Assembly: GCA_032718865.1 (NCBI GenBank)
Contig: JALUTQ010000007.1
Span: 1,240,001 to 1,304,000, forward strand
Reading direction: 5' to 3'
DNA: 64,000 nt
DNA from: Tilletia caries
Lineage: Eukaryota > Basidiomycota > Exobasidiomycetes > Tilletiales > Tilletiaceae
This document shows, piece by piece, positions 10,913 to 21,468 of this stretch. Every line of letters starts with the position of its first letter. Within the stretch, counting starts at the first letter, position 1. The translations under genes were made by a program, and so were the position numbers. The notes under the pieces are model-generated. The model made no database searches. It was not told the origin of the DNA and saw only the letters and a program-made list of their open reading frames with translations.

Positions 10913-12432
10913 GCATATAATACTATAGTATGTCAGTTTTGAAGCAGAATGTACTATAGTATATAGTATGTTTTTTTGAATTTGAGCCACATACTATCCA
11001 TAGTATGCAAAAAGTATACACTATCTCCTGATAGTATACTATAGTACAGTCCCTCACCGCCCAGTGAAATAAATTGACCCAACATTTTGACCTTGACCCC
11101 TCGAGTAGCACACCGATAGCACAACACAACCACACTTGAGCATTTAGAAAGGGTTATACCTACAGTAGGGAGCCACACGCTCCCGCTTTCCGTTTCTGAG
11201 TAGCCCTTCGTGCTGAGCAGGGAGGTGCTGCCAGAGGCTGCTGGGAAAAGTGTACAAATGAGGTGATCGGAGGTTCAACGAGTGAAACACTTTCGACCGC
11301 GGACCAATTTTGGCTTCCGACGGCGTGGGAGCAGTGTACATGACGGATAATTTTGACACTGCAGAAACTGATTTTCATGCCCGATCCAAATGCCGGCAGT
11401 CAACCTCCCTTCCTGACCCTTGCCCCCAACTTCGACCAACTTCAACCTTGATGGCGTCGCGACTATCTGAGATATTCACCATCTCTCACCTGGAGAGTAC
11501 TCCTACTGCACTCCTCTACGATTACTGTCGAGACCCGGTTGGTAACTTTCTATGCCAATTTTGTGTGGTTGGTGTTCGAAATTCTGTACAGAATTTTTTC
11601 TAAGTAAATTTACTATGCTCCGCACCCTTTAAATACCATAGCTCCTCGTAGGAACCTTGCAGCGCCTCCAGATTTGGACAGGCTACTCTCAGACACACAA
11701 TGCGCAGAATGCGCCCTTTCTCAGTTTTGTAGCATCTTTGTGTGGTGCGGTGTCGTGGTGTTTCACTGGGTGATCGCTTTTTCACTGGGCGGTGAGGGAC
11801 TGTATGCGGCGTGAATTATATGCTACTTGAAGTCTCCTATATCCATACTATAGTCAGTGTTTCGACATACTACATACTGTATCCTGTTGCAGTACTACTT
11901 TTTGCAAAAACATACTGTATACTGTCGGAAAATCTGGGCGGTTTCAGAAAAGGTAATGTATCCTGTTTGAATCCTCCGGCGCGGTCCTGCACTATACTGC
12001 AGTATGTAAAAGGAGCGATATGCAGGAAACCTCCTTTTTGTATGCTGCAGCGTACTTGAAGGATAATGGCTCGAGCTACTGCAGTATACTGGAACTATCC
12101 TGCAGTATGTTTCGTGACATATTTTCCTGTAAAATATGATGTGGACATACTGCAGTAGTACTGCGAGAACGGTGCTGCAGTATACTGGAACTGTCCTGCA
12201 GTATGTTTTCGGACACATCGTCCTGTAAAGTATGATGTGGACATACTGCAGTACTATGCTTCGTAATTTCGTATAGTTGAATTATGTTTTCTTTGACAAG
12301 TACTACTGCAGTAGTACTGCAGTATAATGTAAGTACCCGAAAATTTGCCAGTATGTCGCCAGTAAACTTGAAGGAAACAGTACTACTTTTTCCATACTGT
12401 CGCAGTACTCAGATCTTCCGGACCAAAAACAT
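10913..12432. mobile_element. TATAGTATAC / CTGCAGTATAC-rich element, interrupted by a pogo MITE
   Basis: Both flanks of 11047-11802 are built from TATAGTAT, AGTATACT, CTGCAGTATACTGGAAC and CATACTGCAGTA units. It sits between the broken transposase (left) and a pogo-like coding remnant (right). The termini could not be fixed; CAGTGGTGCATATA at about 10907 may be one end. A related tract lies at 36483-36880. No protein is encoded. Confidence 0.5.
11047..11802. mobile_element. Tc1/mariner-pogo-type MITE, TA TSD
   Basis: Terminal inverted repeats begin CAGTCCCTCACCGCCCAGTG on both strands and match for 23-24 bp. They are flanked by TA at 11045-11046 and 11803-11804. TA target duplication with CAGT ends fits the Tc1/mariner/pogo superfamily (established). 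The 756-bp interior has no transposase. On the right side a second TTTCACTGGGTGATCGC block repeats part of the terminal repeat about 27 bp further in. It could be mobilised by a pogo transposase like the remnants at 1468 and 12440 (inference). Confidence 0.8.
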
Positions 12433-12439
12433 ACTGTAT

Positions 12440-13100
12440 TCGCGGATCGATGATGGGGAAGCGCGAGTTTTAGCTGGAATCGTGCTATTTGAGACCGGCT
12501 ATACTTACAAGGCAGCAGCTCGGCTCACCGGAGCAGCTAAGGAGACGATCCGCCGCCGCCGCACTGGCGTTCAATACTTCAATCTAGGGGCAGCATGGGT
12601 ACTCATGGCCCCCAGCGCCTCACCAACGCTGGGGAAACCGCGCTCGTGGACTTCATTCTTCAGATCGAGAGCTTTAGGCTCCCTCTCCGTCGTGTCGATG
12701 TCGAGCAGTCAGCAATGGAACTCATTTCAGCTCGATGTTTCGCGGGGAGAAGTGGTTTCCCCGGTTCTTTGAGCGTCAGTCCCGGCTCAGCTTCCCCACG
12801 AAAAAGTCTCTCTCGCGGGAGTGCACTAAGGATTTGTCCCGAGAAAATGCGTTTCGCTTCTATGGCCTGGTAAGTGTGCTCGAGCTTCTATTGTTTGGAT
12901 ATGTACCGCGGGTATGCTACTCAATTGCGGTCCTCTTGTGCTACCAACAGTTGTCTCAGACTGTTCGAGACTACAGCATCACCGCTTCTTAGATTTTCTC
13001 TCTAGACGAGACTGGGGTTCAGCACGGTGCCTTCAGCAAGAAATTCAAGTTTGCTGGGTCTTCCAAGTCTCGTAAGGAGATCGTCACTGCGAAGCAGGGT
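12440..13100 (+). pseudogene. Second pogo/CENP-B-like transposase remnant
   Basis: Three frames together give a pogo layout. There is a helix-turn-helix (LFETGYTYKAAARLTGAAKE), then GPQRLTNAGETALVDFILQI and RVDVEQSAMEL, then KWFPRFFERQSRLSFPTKKS and LSRENAFRFYGL. A GTAAGT donor lies at about 12870. A small exon LSQTVRDYSITAS follows, and the next exon gives DETGVQHGAFSKKFKFAGSS, where DETG is the expected first catalytic Asp region. Two frameshifts separate the first three blocks. The gene is cut at 13101 by a family III MITE; the second and third catalytic acids are missing. Confidence 0.7.
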
Positions 13101-13380
13101 TGAGGAAGAGCACGGAGTAGACACCGCAATGGGTTGCCGGAATTCCGCGGCACTCCGGGCAGAGTTCCGGCGGTACCAGGAACCCGGAATGATAATTTTC
13201 CATTTTTGTCATTTTACTCCTTTTAGGCAGGAAGCCAAAATCTCCTGGTACCGCTTAACCGGAATGCAGAGTTGATTTTGTTTTGATCTTTTTTTGGGGA
13301 AGAAGGGGGGGGGGGGGGGGGGATGCGGAATTGTGTGGCCAAACAAGCTCATCCTCCCGAAAGTTTGCCGGATTTATATT
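13101..13380 (+). mobile_element. Family III MITE, truncated copy
   Basis: Begins TGAGGAAGAGCACGGAGTAG and follows the element at 22876 (GAGTTCCGGCGGTACC, CCCGGAATGATAATTTTCC, AGGCAGGAAGCC) for about 280 bp, then stops without its right terminal repeat. It inserted into the pogo-like gene. It contains the 18-G run at 13305-13322. Confidence 0.75.
13305..13322 (+). repeat. G18 homopolymer
   Basis: Eighteen consecutive G; length may be imprecise in the assembly. Confidence 0.9.
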
Positions 13381-13423
13381 ATTTGTGCTGGGAGACCAAT
13401 ATGGATCTCATCACAGGGCTGCA

Positions 13424-14480
13424 GTATCTTCTGGAGCTGGCGGAGCTTCTAGAGGATGAGTACGCAGCGGAGAAGCTGGGGATTGCTACAAGGTACAAAC
13501 ATCAAGAAGACAAGAGGCAGAAGGGGCGGAAGCGCACTGCGGCTGATCCTTCCGAGGGCTACGAGAACGATGGAAGAGCTCCGGACTCTACAGCGGATCT
13601 GGAGAAGGGGGCAAAGGCGCAGAAGGCGGTAGAGGTGAGAGCGAAACAGCACACAGTAGCCCTTTCCCGTAAAACATGCATATTGTTGCATCATCGGCCA
13701 TTCTGCCTTAAAGATCGCTTTTAGCTGTTCGCTGGTTTCAATTACACGCGCGCACAGAGACTCTGGGGAAGATGGTCGGTGTAGCATCAATATAGCAACG
13801 TTTACCCGGGGGAAAGGGCTAACGCTTTCCCTTGCTTATCGAAACATAGCCACTGACAATTACTCAACGTTTTATTATGGAGTATGGACATCTGCAGAAA
13901 AAGCTAGCCAAATCGGAGCCTGCTCCAGAGCCAGACTCCGAAACCACTGCCCAGGTAAGCTTGCTGCTTTGTGTGCTGCGACCTGAGGCGTGAGGGAGAA
14001 TCCCAGGAGGCACCAGGTGGCAGAAGTTTTTGTTTCATTACGTGTGCTAACTGAAAAACGTTCCCCGATGCAGAACGTCCCAACCGTTAGGAAGAGGAAG
14101 CACCCACCCGGTCACATTCTCTCATATAGCCACACAGCCCAGACTTGTTACATTACAAGCGCTCTGGAAGTCCTGTTTGCAGCCTTCCTGAGGTGTAAGC
14201 AGGAGTGGTTGGCCCTGAAGGACAAAATGGTTGAGGGCGGTGGGCTCAGCATTCCCACAGCTTCCCTGGAGCTGAGGGAAAGTGCCTACGGTCACAAGAC
14301 CCCTGCTACTCAGCAGAAAAAAAAAATAATGCCTCTCGAGATATGGTCATTGAATACGTTATTCAGACGATGAGATGGTATGAGCCCCAGGAACATGGCA
14401 ACTGGGCGTAGATCAGCCGCATCATCGCGGAGGAGACTCAGCTTCAGGTGTTCTTGCAAGAGTTTTCTGAGAAGTCAGAA
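13424..14480 (+). pseudogene. Multi-exon gene remnant with a USP-like Cys box
   Basis: After a CACAG acceptor near 13423 a Lys/Glu-rich exon reads ELLEDEYAAEKLGIATRYKH and continues to a GTGAGA donor near 13635. A small exon (MEYGHLQKKLAKSEP) ends at a GTAAGC donor near 13954. After an acceptor at about 14073, the exon reads HTAQTCYITSALEVLFAAFL, then CKQEWLALKDKM. The TCYITSAL stretch resembles the catalytic-Cys box of ubiquitin-specific proteases (NTCYMNS in the family); His and Asp boxes are not seen. A run of A at 14318 shifts the frame, and the continuation EYVIQTMRWYEPQEHGNWA meets a TAG at 14409. It may be the C-terminal part of the same transposon as 9742-10912 (inference). Confidence 0.4.
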
Positions 14481-14539
14481 AATAAGCAATGCTGCCCGCG
14501 ATGCTGCATGCAGCATGCAGCATGAATGCATATGACAAT

Positions 14540-15287
14540 GGGTCAATATTGTAAGGCCAAGTCTGGTAGAACGTAGGAGATTAGAATAGAAGCAATGAAG
14601 CTGATCAGGACCCCGGACTACCATCTACCAGCAGCAAGAATAAAATCGGATTAGAAAAGAACGTAGGAATATCAGCACTCAGACAGTCAGACCTCAGTAC
14701 TCCTAGCCAGTAGTCAGTAGTCAGTAACCCAGTAGTCAGTAGTCAGTAACTCAGTAGTCAGTAGTTAGTAACTCAGTAGTCAGTAGTCGGTAGTCAGTAG
14801 TCAGTACTCAGTAGCATTTTGGGGCACCATCACCTGGCAGATGTAGGCGTGTATCTCAAGCAACTTACGACTGGCACGACTTGTAAGTTGTAGGCAGGTC
14901 AGGGTTGAAGGTTAGTGAACGCTGGAGTAAGTTGGGCAGTTGGTAGCTGCGTTCGTCAAAAAGTTGAAGACCTTTCAACTTTCTCGGAGGGTTTTGACTT
15001 TTGACTATGGCTATCGAAGGCGTGGGAAAAGTTGAGGTGGAAGAGAGACAGAAACGGGCAACGAACGGCGGAAGGACGGCATGTGAACAGCAAATTGCTA
15101 TCTCCATAAAGAAAACTGGGAGAAATCGAGAGCGTCGATGGATGCTTAGAAAACGGACACCCAGGCGAAGTTTGAGAAGATTTCAAGGAGTTTTGAAGAA
15201 TTTCATTCGAGGGATGTTGCAACACTTTTTCTCGGCCGTAAAAATCCAAGGGGCAGATATAACCCCATGCTAAAGTCTGGGGAAATG
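14540..15287. repeat. Interspersed repeat, copy 1 (second copy 35085-36482)
   Basis: From ATTGTAAGGCCAAGTCTGGTAG to CCCATGCTAAAGTCTGGGG the segment matches 35095-36482, once the hAT at 35330-36007 is removed from the latter. Bases 14692-14815 are a local array of AGTCAGTAGTCAGTAAC-type units. Class not determined; no coding sequence. Confidence 0.7.
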
Positions 15288-15299
15288 ACCTACTACTTA

Positions 15300-15590
15300 C
15301 TTACCATTTGCAATAAATTTTGTCGGTGACTTCTCATTCCACATCATTTTGTAAGAATCTTGTAACTGTTTTCAATTTTTACTACCTAATACCTAGTGAC
15401 TTGGCTGACCTCTGATGGTACAGACGCAGGGACACACGCGAGTTACTATGTGGCCTGCGTGGACTCAAACCCCGCTCAAACTAGTAGTCACTATCTCAAC
15501 TTTTCACAACTAAACTATCATCATTCATCTTGTCGGCCGGCTGAGAACTCCACTTTCACTTCCACCATACTTTGTTCGAAAGGTTGTACG
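15300..15590. mobile_element. hAT-type element, truncated half
   Basis: Matches the right half of the element at 44639-45315, including ACTAGTAGTCACTATCTCAA and TTGTCGGCCGGCTGAGA. The left half and both terminal repeats are missing. Confidence 0.65.
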
Positions 15591-16528
15591 CAAGGTCTCC
15601 GCCCTTTGGAGCCTAACACAAGCGGTCCTCCGGCAGGGACTTTCGAAGCACCTAGCAAAGGTTGCTCCGCGGTCAAACATTCACTCGTCGAGAACGAGGC
15701 TGGGTTGAGTGGGTCGAGACTTCGGGCGGCAAAGCGGCCGACGATGAAGCCCCTTCTGACGCGGACACGCCCGTCAACCTGGCGATATTCCTTGTGCCCG
15801 ACCGACCGCGAAAGTCTAACATCTTAATGGGCATGTAGAGCACACTGTGAGCGAGAGGGTTCCCAATCCCGGGGATCCGGCTTTTGCTGTCTTGCTGAAA
15901 CCTTCTCGCACATATACAGAGCGCCGCATGGGGCGGGTAGCCTCCACACTTTTTTTTAGCCGCTCTGCCGTGGTCGCCTCGGCTATCAAGCAGTCTCGCG
16001 CAAAGGAAAGGGTCGACCCCGAAAGTAGTTTGCGTTCCTTTGCGAAACGATTGACTCGCCAAATTTTGACGGTTAACCATGTCAAACCACACTTCACGGG
16101 TAATCGTGGCCGATGAATGGCTACAGCGCACACTCGAAGCTGTGAACTCTAAGGCATCTGAGAAAAACGAGGTTGACGCCGGAAATCGGAACGTTGAGTT
16201 GGATAAGAAGACAAGAGCAGGCCAGCCAACGCCTCCCCTCGTCGCCTACGCCACCTATTCACTCAACCTCCGTCTTCTCCCCCCCCCCACCCGCCCTGCG
16301 CGGAACAATCGGCAGCCCGGATCAACTCCTTTACTCTCCGCTCCAACTTCTCAACCTTCCGCTCCAACATCGCACACCGCTGGCTCGTCCTCGGTGGAGC
16401 TCTTGGGCCTTGGCCCAGCGGTATTGGTGAACTTGCACTCATATCCCTTGATGGAGCAGTTGGTGCAAGGCACGGAATGAAAAGGGTCGATCCTTCGCAT
16501 CGGCGTCTCTTCTCGTGACAGCTATCGC
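15591..16528. other. No gene recognised
   Basis: Overlapping ORFs of about 90-150 codons occur on both strands (for example 15673-16131 minus, 16079-16480 plus), but none has a recognisable domain. The plus-strand one has a Pro-rich C-terminal half (SAPTSQPSAPTSHTAG). Confidence 0.4.
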
Positions 16529-17465
16529 ACGATGTGGCTATTCTTTTGTGCTTCTTGTCGTCGGAGCAGGTACAAAATTTCTTTCCCTACTGTCCGAGAC
16601 CTAAACCCGGTGGATTATAACAGATTACAGAGCGCAGGTTCAGAGATTGCTCCGAATGATCGAATCCTGCAGGGTCGAAGGAACTTTGGGTTTTTATCCT
16701 TCTGGAGTACGGAGCAAGATGAGAGCATGATGAAGCATTTTGGCGGGGTATGGAGCGATTGAATTCATAGTCGGACGAAGTGGTTCCTCAGAAATCCAAG
16801 ACGCTCCTGGACCTTATCTTTGCCAAAATTGGCTACGATTATGAAAATGACAAAGATTCGAACGTCCAACGCACTGGTCCGTTCACTCATGAATTGCAGG
16901 TCCTTCGAACCGCTATTTTCAGGCGCGTTTAGTCTGCTCCCCCGCACGCCCTTTATACGATTTGGCTCTCTCGCTCTCTTTGAGGACAGACGCACAGTAC
17001 CCTTTCTTAATTCAAATTTATATAAGGAAAAGGAATTCACTTCCGCAAAAGTCTTCTCAGCTGCCCGCGACACGTTTTCTTATATTTTTTGTTTTTGTTT
17101 TTTTTTTGTTTTGTTTTTGGCAGTCCAAAAAGTCTAAAAATAAAGCTAGATGAGAGGTATGAGCGACGATTTATAATCGTTGCATTTCTTCAATCCAATT
17201 ATAACCACGAGTATAAATTCGTTTTGAGGCGGGTTAGCGGTCCTTTCGAAGGAGTGGTCTATGGCGGAATTCTGGGAAAGTGGGACCTGGGTACTGCAAA
17301 AGCGGAGTAAAAATGTGCTGGATGAATCAGGCAAGTCCTCGGCAAACGTTGGCAAACAAAAAACCAGTTGCAAAATTTCGTTAAGCGCAACAGGGGGAAG
17401 CTTCCAGAACTCCCGCCCGTGTGGGATCAGAAGAGCGGTGATAAGGTATGATGGTGTTGAGTATT
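16529..17465 (+). pseudogene. YR-element partner gene, copy 1 (convergent with recombinase)
   Basis: This segment is shared with 28648-29583 and starts at the same point in both (ATGTGGCTATTCTTTTGTGC), which I take as the element edge. A plus-strand frame gives SKTLLDLIFAKIGYDYENDK and QRTGPFTHELQVLQTAIFRR. An AT-rich intron-like stretch (about 16930-17150) follows. Near the end comes AEFWESGTWVLQKRSKNVLD, and in another frame NFVKRNRGKLPELPPVWDQK is expected: here a 1-base insertion relative to copy 2 (GATGAATCAGG versus GATGATCAGG) breaks it. It ends about 20 bp before the stop of the minus-strand recombinase extension. Function unknown. Confidence 0.45.
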
Positions 17466-17468
17466 AGG

Positions 17469-18051
17469 TCAATTCTCAACACGAGGGCACGAGCTCAAGG
17501 CCCTTGAGGCGACCGTATGCAACCCGCATGGCCCCAGCCACAGCTTTTCCGGCAGAAAGAGCCTCAGCTTCTGTCTCTGCAGTATCACTGAGGTAAAATG
17601 CGGCCGCTCCGGATCCTCTTCGTCGTCTTGGTCGTTAAAGAATCGGTCGTCGGCATCTTCTCCCTTATCATCCTCATGCTGATCGTCGTCGTATTGAGCC
17701 TCGAGCAACCCTTGGTCAGTGCCTCCCTCTTCGACATCTCCTTGAGGTCCTTGCGCTAGACCGTGTGTCCAGCTCGTCGAATGTGCCCGCCGCTGCTTTG
17801 AGAAGTTCCTCATTGTGCCTCTTCTTCTTTGCGTCCGCAGCTCGTCGTCGGACCAATTGCCGAGTCTTTCCTACCGCTGTGCGTGCGCCGACGACGATCT
17901 GAGCAGCTGTGGAAATCCTAGGATCGGAATGGGTGCAAAGGTTAGCGAAGATCGAGTTGCGAACCTTGACGTTGTAGGAGTGCCCCGTGATTTGTGAGAG
18001 TCGCTCCACCGCGGCATGGTATTGCTTTTCCGCCTCGACGAGCTTGGGATC
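17469..18051 (-). pseudogene. C-terminal extension of the tyrosine recombinase, beyond a TAG
   Basis: In frame with the recombinase, directly after TAG at 18052-18054, the frame stays open: DPKLVEAEKQYHAAVERLSQ, then SYNVKVRNSIFANL and RQLVRRRAADAKKKRHNEEL, a basic, coiled-coil-like region. Near 17760 a deletion relative to copy 2 shifts the frame. The other frame then gives a very acidic stretch (DDDQHEDDKGEDADDRFFND) and a Leu/Pro-rich tail ending SSCPRVEN at 17469. Since copy 2 carries the same open frame behind the same TAG, this was probably once translated. Confidence 0.55.
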
Positions 18052-19929
18052 CTATTCGAGGTCTTCTTTTTCTTGGTCCGTCAATTTTGCCGACCGGTCG
18101 ATCTTCAGCTTTTCGATTCTTGCTGCCTTTGGCGATCCCTGCGGCGCTGTCAAGTCGGTGGCGTCGTCGGTGTCGCGCAGGGCAGCCACAACCGATCGGG
18201 CCGCAAAACCAGACCACTGTAGAAAAAAAGTGTTGGATCGTCTGATGCGATCCTTCATTTCATCGCTCAAGTCTTCTTCCAGCGCCAATGCCGTCCAGTT
18301 GACGTTCGCAGTGTCATGAGTGTAGTGTCTGTGATGTAAGATAAGAAAGTTGAGTGCTGGTCGACTTGGCTTCACAGTGAACTGTAAAGCAAGTACATAC
18401 CTGCGAGTGACGTCCTTCTCAAGATCGTGCGAGAGCGCCATCTTCGCCGCCTCAGCTCCCAGCATCACCGACATCCTGTTGCCCTGGTTGTGGCGAAACG
18501 CGTAAGAGCCCACGGAAGGCAGGCCTGCCTCGCCACAGAGCGAGTGGATCTGCCGAGCCATGGCGGAACCGCTCAGGGGCTTGTCCCCAAGCTTGGAAAG
18601 GCCCTGAGAGCCACCGAGGAAAAGGGGCGCGTCGCCGACGCACGTGAACTTGTTTGTGCGGCTATGGAGAAAGGCGTCGAGGTCCGAGACTCGCTCTCCG
18701 GAGTCGCCATCGAAGAGGACGCCTCGCATGATGAGCTGGGGGATGAGAACAGCGGTGGCCGGTGATGTCGAACATCACATTGTGAAGCTAGGTGCAAAAT
18801 CAAAAATGTTCAAAGTCAGTCTACGAAAGTAGTGCAGCGGGGAATGGGGATTGACCTCACCTTGGTCACAGAGTGCAGCAGCCATGTCTGCTTGATTCCA
18901 CGGGTGAGGGCGCCAGAGAAGCCCTTCAAGTTCTTGACGTTGAATTGGACGGTGAACTCAAACAAGCTGCGCTTGAAGACCACGATGTCTTCGACTTTGG
19001 CGTATCCAGATGTCTTCTCGGTCTGAACGAGTGACGAAGGCCGCACGCCCGTGTAAAATGAAAACAGAAGCAGTGTGTACAGCTGCAGCGAGCTTTGAGC
19101 GGCAAAAGGGGTTCGATTTAAGCGGCGCTCCAACTACAAAGATGAGTGAGAAGATGAGCAGCTGATTGAGACATGTATGCGACGTCAGACGTGGAAGGCG
19201 GACACGTACAGCAAAAAGCAGCAAGGTCAGTTCTGGACGACCATAGAACTTGCAATCATCGCCGTGAAGAACGAGGTCGTACTTGCGCGCCAATGCCACT
19301 GTAAAAATTCGAAGGCGATAGGCGTACCCGTCCTTGTGGTCGGCGCGGACCCCGCGAAGCAGTTCCGCAACGCGCCTTGCTTCGGGAATCATTTCGACGA
19401 GGCCGGACAGGAGCATGCCACGCCAGAAGTCCAAGGTACGGGCCTTGACCTTCGTGCCTTCCCCTTTGCTTCCTGGGACGTTCTCGAGACGGAACTGGAT
19501 GGGTAGAGTAAGACAAAGGACGTAGATACTGTTCAGTTGACGGAAGAGCGAGAGCAAGACCGACAAGAGACACTCACTTGAAGGTAAGAGCTCATTCGGT
19601 CAAGAAGATTCTCGTCGTCCTCCCATGGATCTACTCCCGGGTAGTATCTCGCACAGTACCAGCCATACTCTTGAAGGAAGCTGAACCGGAGTCTCCAGGC
19701 TGTTGCGACTGAGTGGTGGATGCACAGCTGCGTCAGTGTCACAGGCCACCGAATCAATGGAGTAGAGACTGGAGAGTCACTTACAAGTATCAACGATGTC
19801 TTCAGATTCCCTCCACGTTTGCTTGGCCGCCTCGAGGTGTTTGATTGCCTCTTCGGGGGTTTGAGCGTCCATAGCAGCCTTGAGTGCCGAACGGCCCCCT
19901 GGCTGGCGTGCCCGCGCTGCCTTGGACAT
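18052..19929 (-). CDS. Tyrosine recombinase, fungal DUF3435/captain-like (YR copy 1)
   Basis: Six exons join in frame: 19929-19785, 19708-19578, 19494-19210, 19133-18861, 18735-18401, 18328-18055. The introns are 72-125 bp with GTAAGT, GTGAGT, GTACGT, GTGAGG and GTATGT donors. The sum is exactly 481 codons before TAG at 18052. Residues near 205-240 read LQLYTLLLFSFYTGVRPSSL, the usual 'TG(V/A)RP' box with the first catalytic Arg. Further on come SYAFRHNQGNRMSVMLG (second Arg box), KMALSHDLEKDV (His) and, across the last splice, TRRHYTHDTANVNWTAL with the candidate nucleophilic Tyr. The order fits DUF3435-type recombinases that move Crypton/Starship elements (established for ascomycetes). The ATG at 19929 was chosen because exon 1 then splices in phase. 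A divergent gene starts at 20593. Confidence 0.72.
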
Positions 19930-20592
19930 CTTGTGAAGCCGGAGCTGACGGCCGGCCGAGGACGAGGAAACGAGACACGAGTGAAGAAACGGAGACGCGG
20001 CCGTGCTGCTGCTGCTGCTGCTGCGGAAGGGGGTGCTGAGGCCCGAGTGCTGCTGCTGCTGCGGACGAGGATGTGCTGAGGTCCCGAGTGGATGTGGACG
20101 GGGGTGCTACTGCTGCTGCGGAAGGGGGGGCTCCGAGTGGACGACCGTGCTGCTGCTGCTGCGGAAGGGGATGTGCCAAGTGAGACTGCTGCTGCGTGTT
20201 CCCTTCTGCTGTTGCTGCTGCTGAGCCGCTCGAGTCCGGACGCATAGAGAAGGGCCAGAGTCAGTCAAGGACCGACTTCATTGTATACGCTGATACGCAT
20301 AAAATGGCAAGGAAGGCGGAGGCTTTACTCACAGACCACAGTCGAGCCTGTTGTGCTTGTGTGTCCCTGTGTGTGCTGAACGTGAAGGTTCTGACTTCTG
20401 GGCGCGAAGGACTGAAGCCTGAAGGTACTTGAAGGGAGATGAAATGAAGGCGCTTGTGGGACTGTGGGAGATGTTCTTTCTCTCCCGTCCTTCTCGAATC
20501 CTTCTTCCTGACTTCCACAAGCACTTTCTCTCGAGCTCATTGTCGATTGATTGTCCTGTCCATTTCCATCTTCTCAGAACCGCGAGCCCCCT
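19930..20592. promoter_or_regulatory. Divergent intergenic region with CTG-rich minisatellite
   Basis: It separates the start codons of the minus-strand recombinase (19929) and the plus-strand accessory gene (20593), so it probably holds both promoters (inference). Bases 20002-20222 are degenerate repeats of GTGCTGCTGCTGCTGCGGAAG-like units. No clear TATA box is seen. Confidence 0.4.
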
Positions 20593-21468
20593 ATGACGAC
20601 ACGATTTCATTCAGGTTCATCCGCGGCCTCGGCTTCCGTCCGCCCTTCCGATCCCAAACGAGCTTGGCTGGCCGAGGAACGACACGAGGAGGACATCGCA
20701 GAGGATGATCCAAACGTGGAAGATCTAGAACGGCTCTCCCAGCATTTGGAGAGCTCCCAACTCTCGGAAGACCCCCGCGCCGCTGGTGAACAGGAGAAGG
20801 AAGAGGCAGCTGGGTCAGGCAAGGAGAAGGAGGTAGCTGGGAAAGGCAAGGAGAAGGAGGCCGCACAAGCAGAGGAGGATGACGAGAGTCCGTTAACCCC
20901 ACCCAAACCTGAAGAGAAGTCGACGTCGCAGCGTAAGAGTCGGACGCTTACAAAAGTAAGTTCTCCTGCCTCACAGTTTTCTTTCGAGCTAAGACAGCTC
21001 ATTCATCTGTCTACTGCTACGCAGAATACCACAGACGAGTGGCTCGCACTTCAGCAAAGTGCGATCATCGAGCTGGGCTGTGCGGTGCTCCGACACCAGA
21101 ATCTACTTCTCAAGGCTCTCGCCCCAAGCGCTCGCGCACCGTCGCTCCCTCCTTCTGTCCAATCGACCGGATTCGACTGGCTTGAGCGAGTCCTCGCGGT
21201 GGAAACGCCGCGAGACTTGTTCATGGTCCCTGCAACCAACAAACCCTCTACCACCACCGCCAAAACCGCCACGGCTGGACCAAGCATGGTGGCCGGCCGA
21301 CCTACTGCCGCCAAACCCACTACGGCTGGACCGAGCACTGCGACCGGGACCGGATCGAGCACTGCCAGATCCACCACTGCCAGATCTAGCACCGCTGGAC
21401 CGAGCACTGCGACCGGCCGACCCTTGACTGGGCGGGGCGGTCGAGGTCGCACCAGCGGAGGCAAGTAG
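20593..21468 (+). CDS. Accessory protein of the YR element (hypothetical)
   Basis: Spliced model: 20593-20955 and 21025-21468, intron 69 bp (GTAAGT ... CGCAG). The product of about 268 residues has four parts: a Ser-rich start (MTTRFHSGSSAASASVRPSD); a strongly charged middle with repeated GKEKE units (GSGKEKEVAGKGKEKEAA); after the splice a helical stretch (TTDEWLALQQSAIIELGCAV, RHQNLLLKAL); and a C-terminal TAGPSTATGRP-type repeat ending in GRGGRGRTSGGK, an RGG-like basic tail that could bind nucleic acid (inference). No enzyme motif seen. It is transcribed away from the recombinase 663 bp off. Copy 2 of the element is truncated before this gene, so conservation cannot be tested here. An in-frame ATG at 20551 is an alternative start. 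Confidence 0.6.
   Translation: MTTRFHSGSSAASASVRPSDPKRAWLAEERHEEDIAEDDPNVEDLERLSQHLESSQLSEDPRAAGEQEKEEAAGSGKEKEVAGKGKEKEAAQAEEDDESPLTPPKPEEKSTSQRKSRTLTKVSSPASQFSFELRQLIHLSTATQNTTDEWLALQQSAIIELGCAVLRHQNLLLKALAPSARAPSLPPSVQSTGFDWLERVLAVETPRDLFMVPATNKPSTTTAKTATAGPSMVAGRPTAAKPTTAGPSTATGTGSSTARSTTARSSTAGPSTATGRPLTGRGGRGRTSGGK

Noticed and set aside
13305..13322. G-quadruplex
   Set aside because: A single G run in a truncated MITE; homopolymer length uncertain and no four-run pattern.
14692..14815. CRISPR-like array
   Set aside because: Units are short and irregular with no unique spacers; eukaryotic simple repeat.
19802..20245. Gln-rich minus-strand protein upstream of the recombinase
   Set aside because: It arises from the CTG minisatellite and overlaps exon 1 of the recombinase in another frame.
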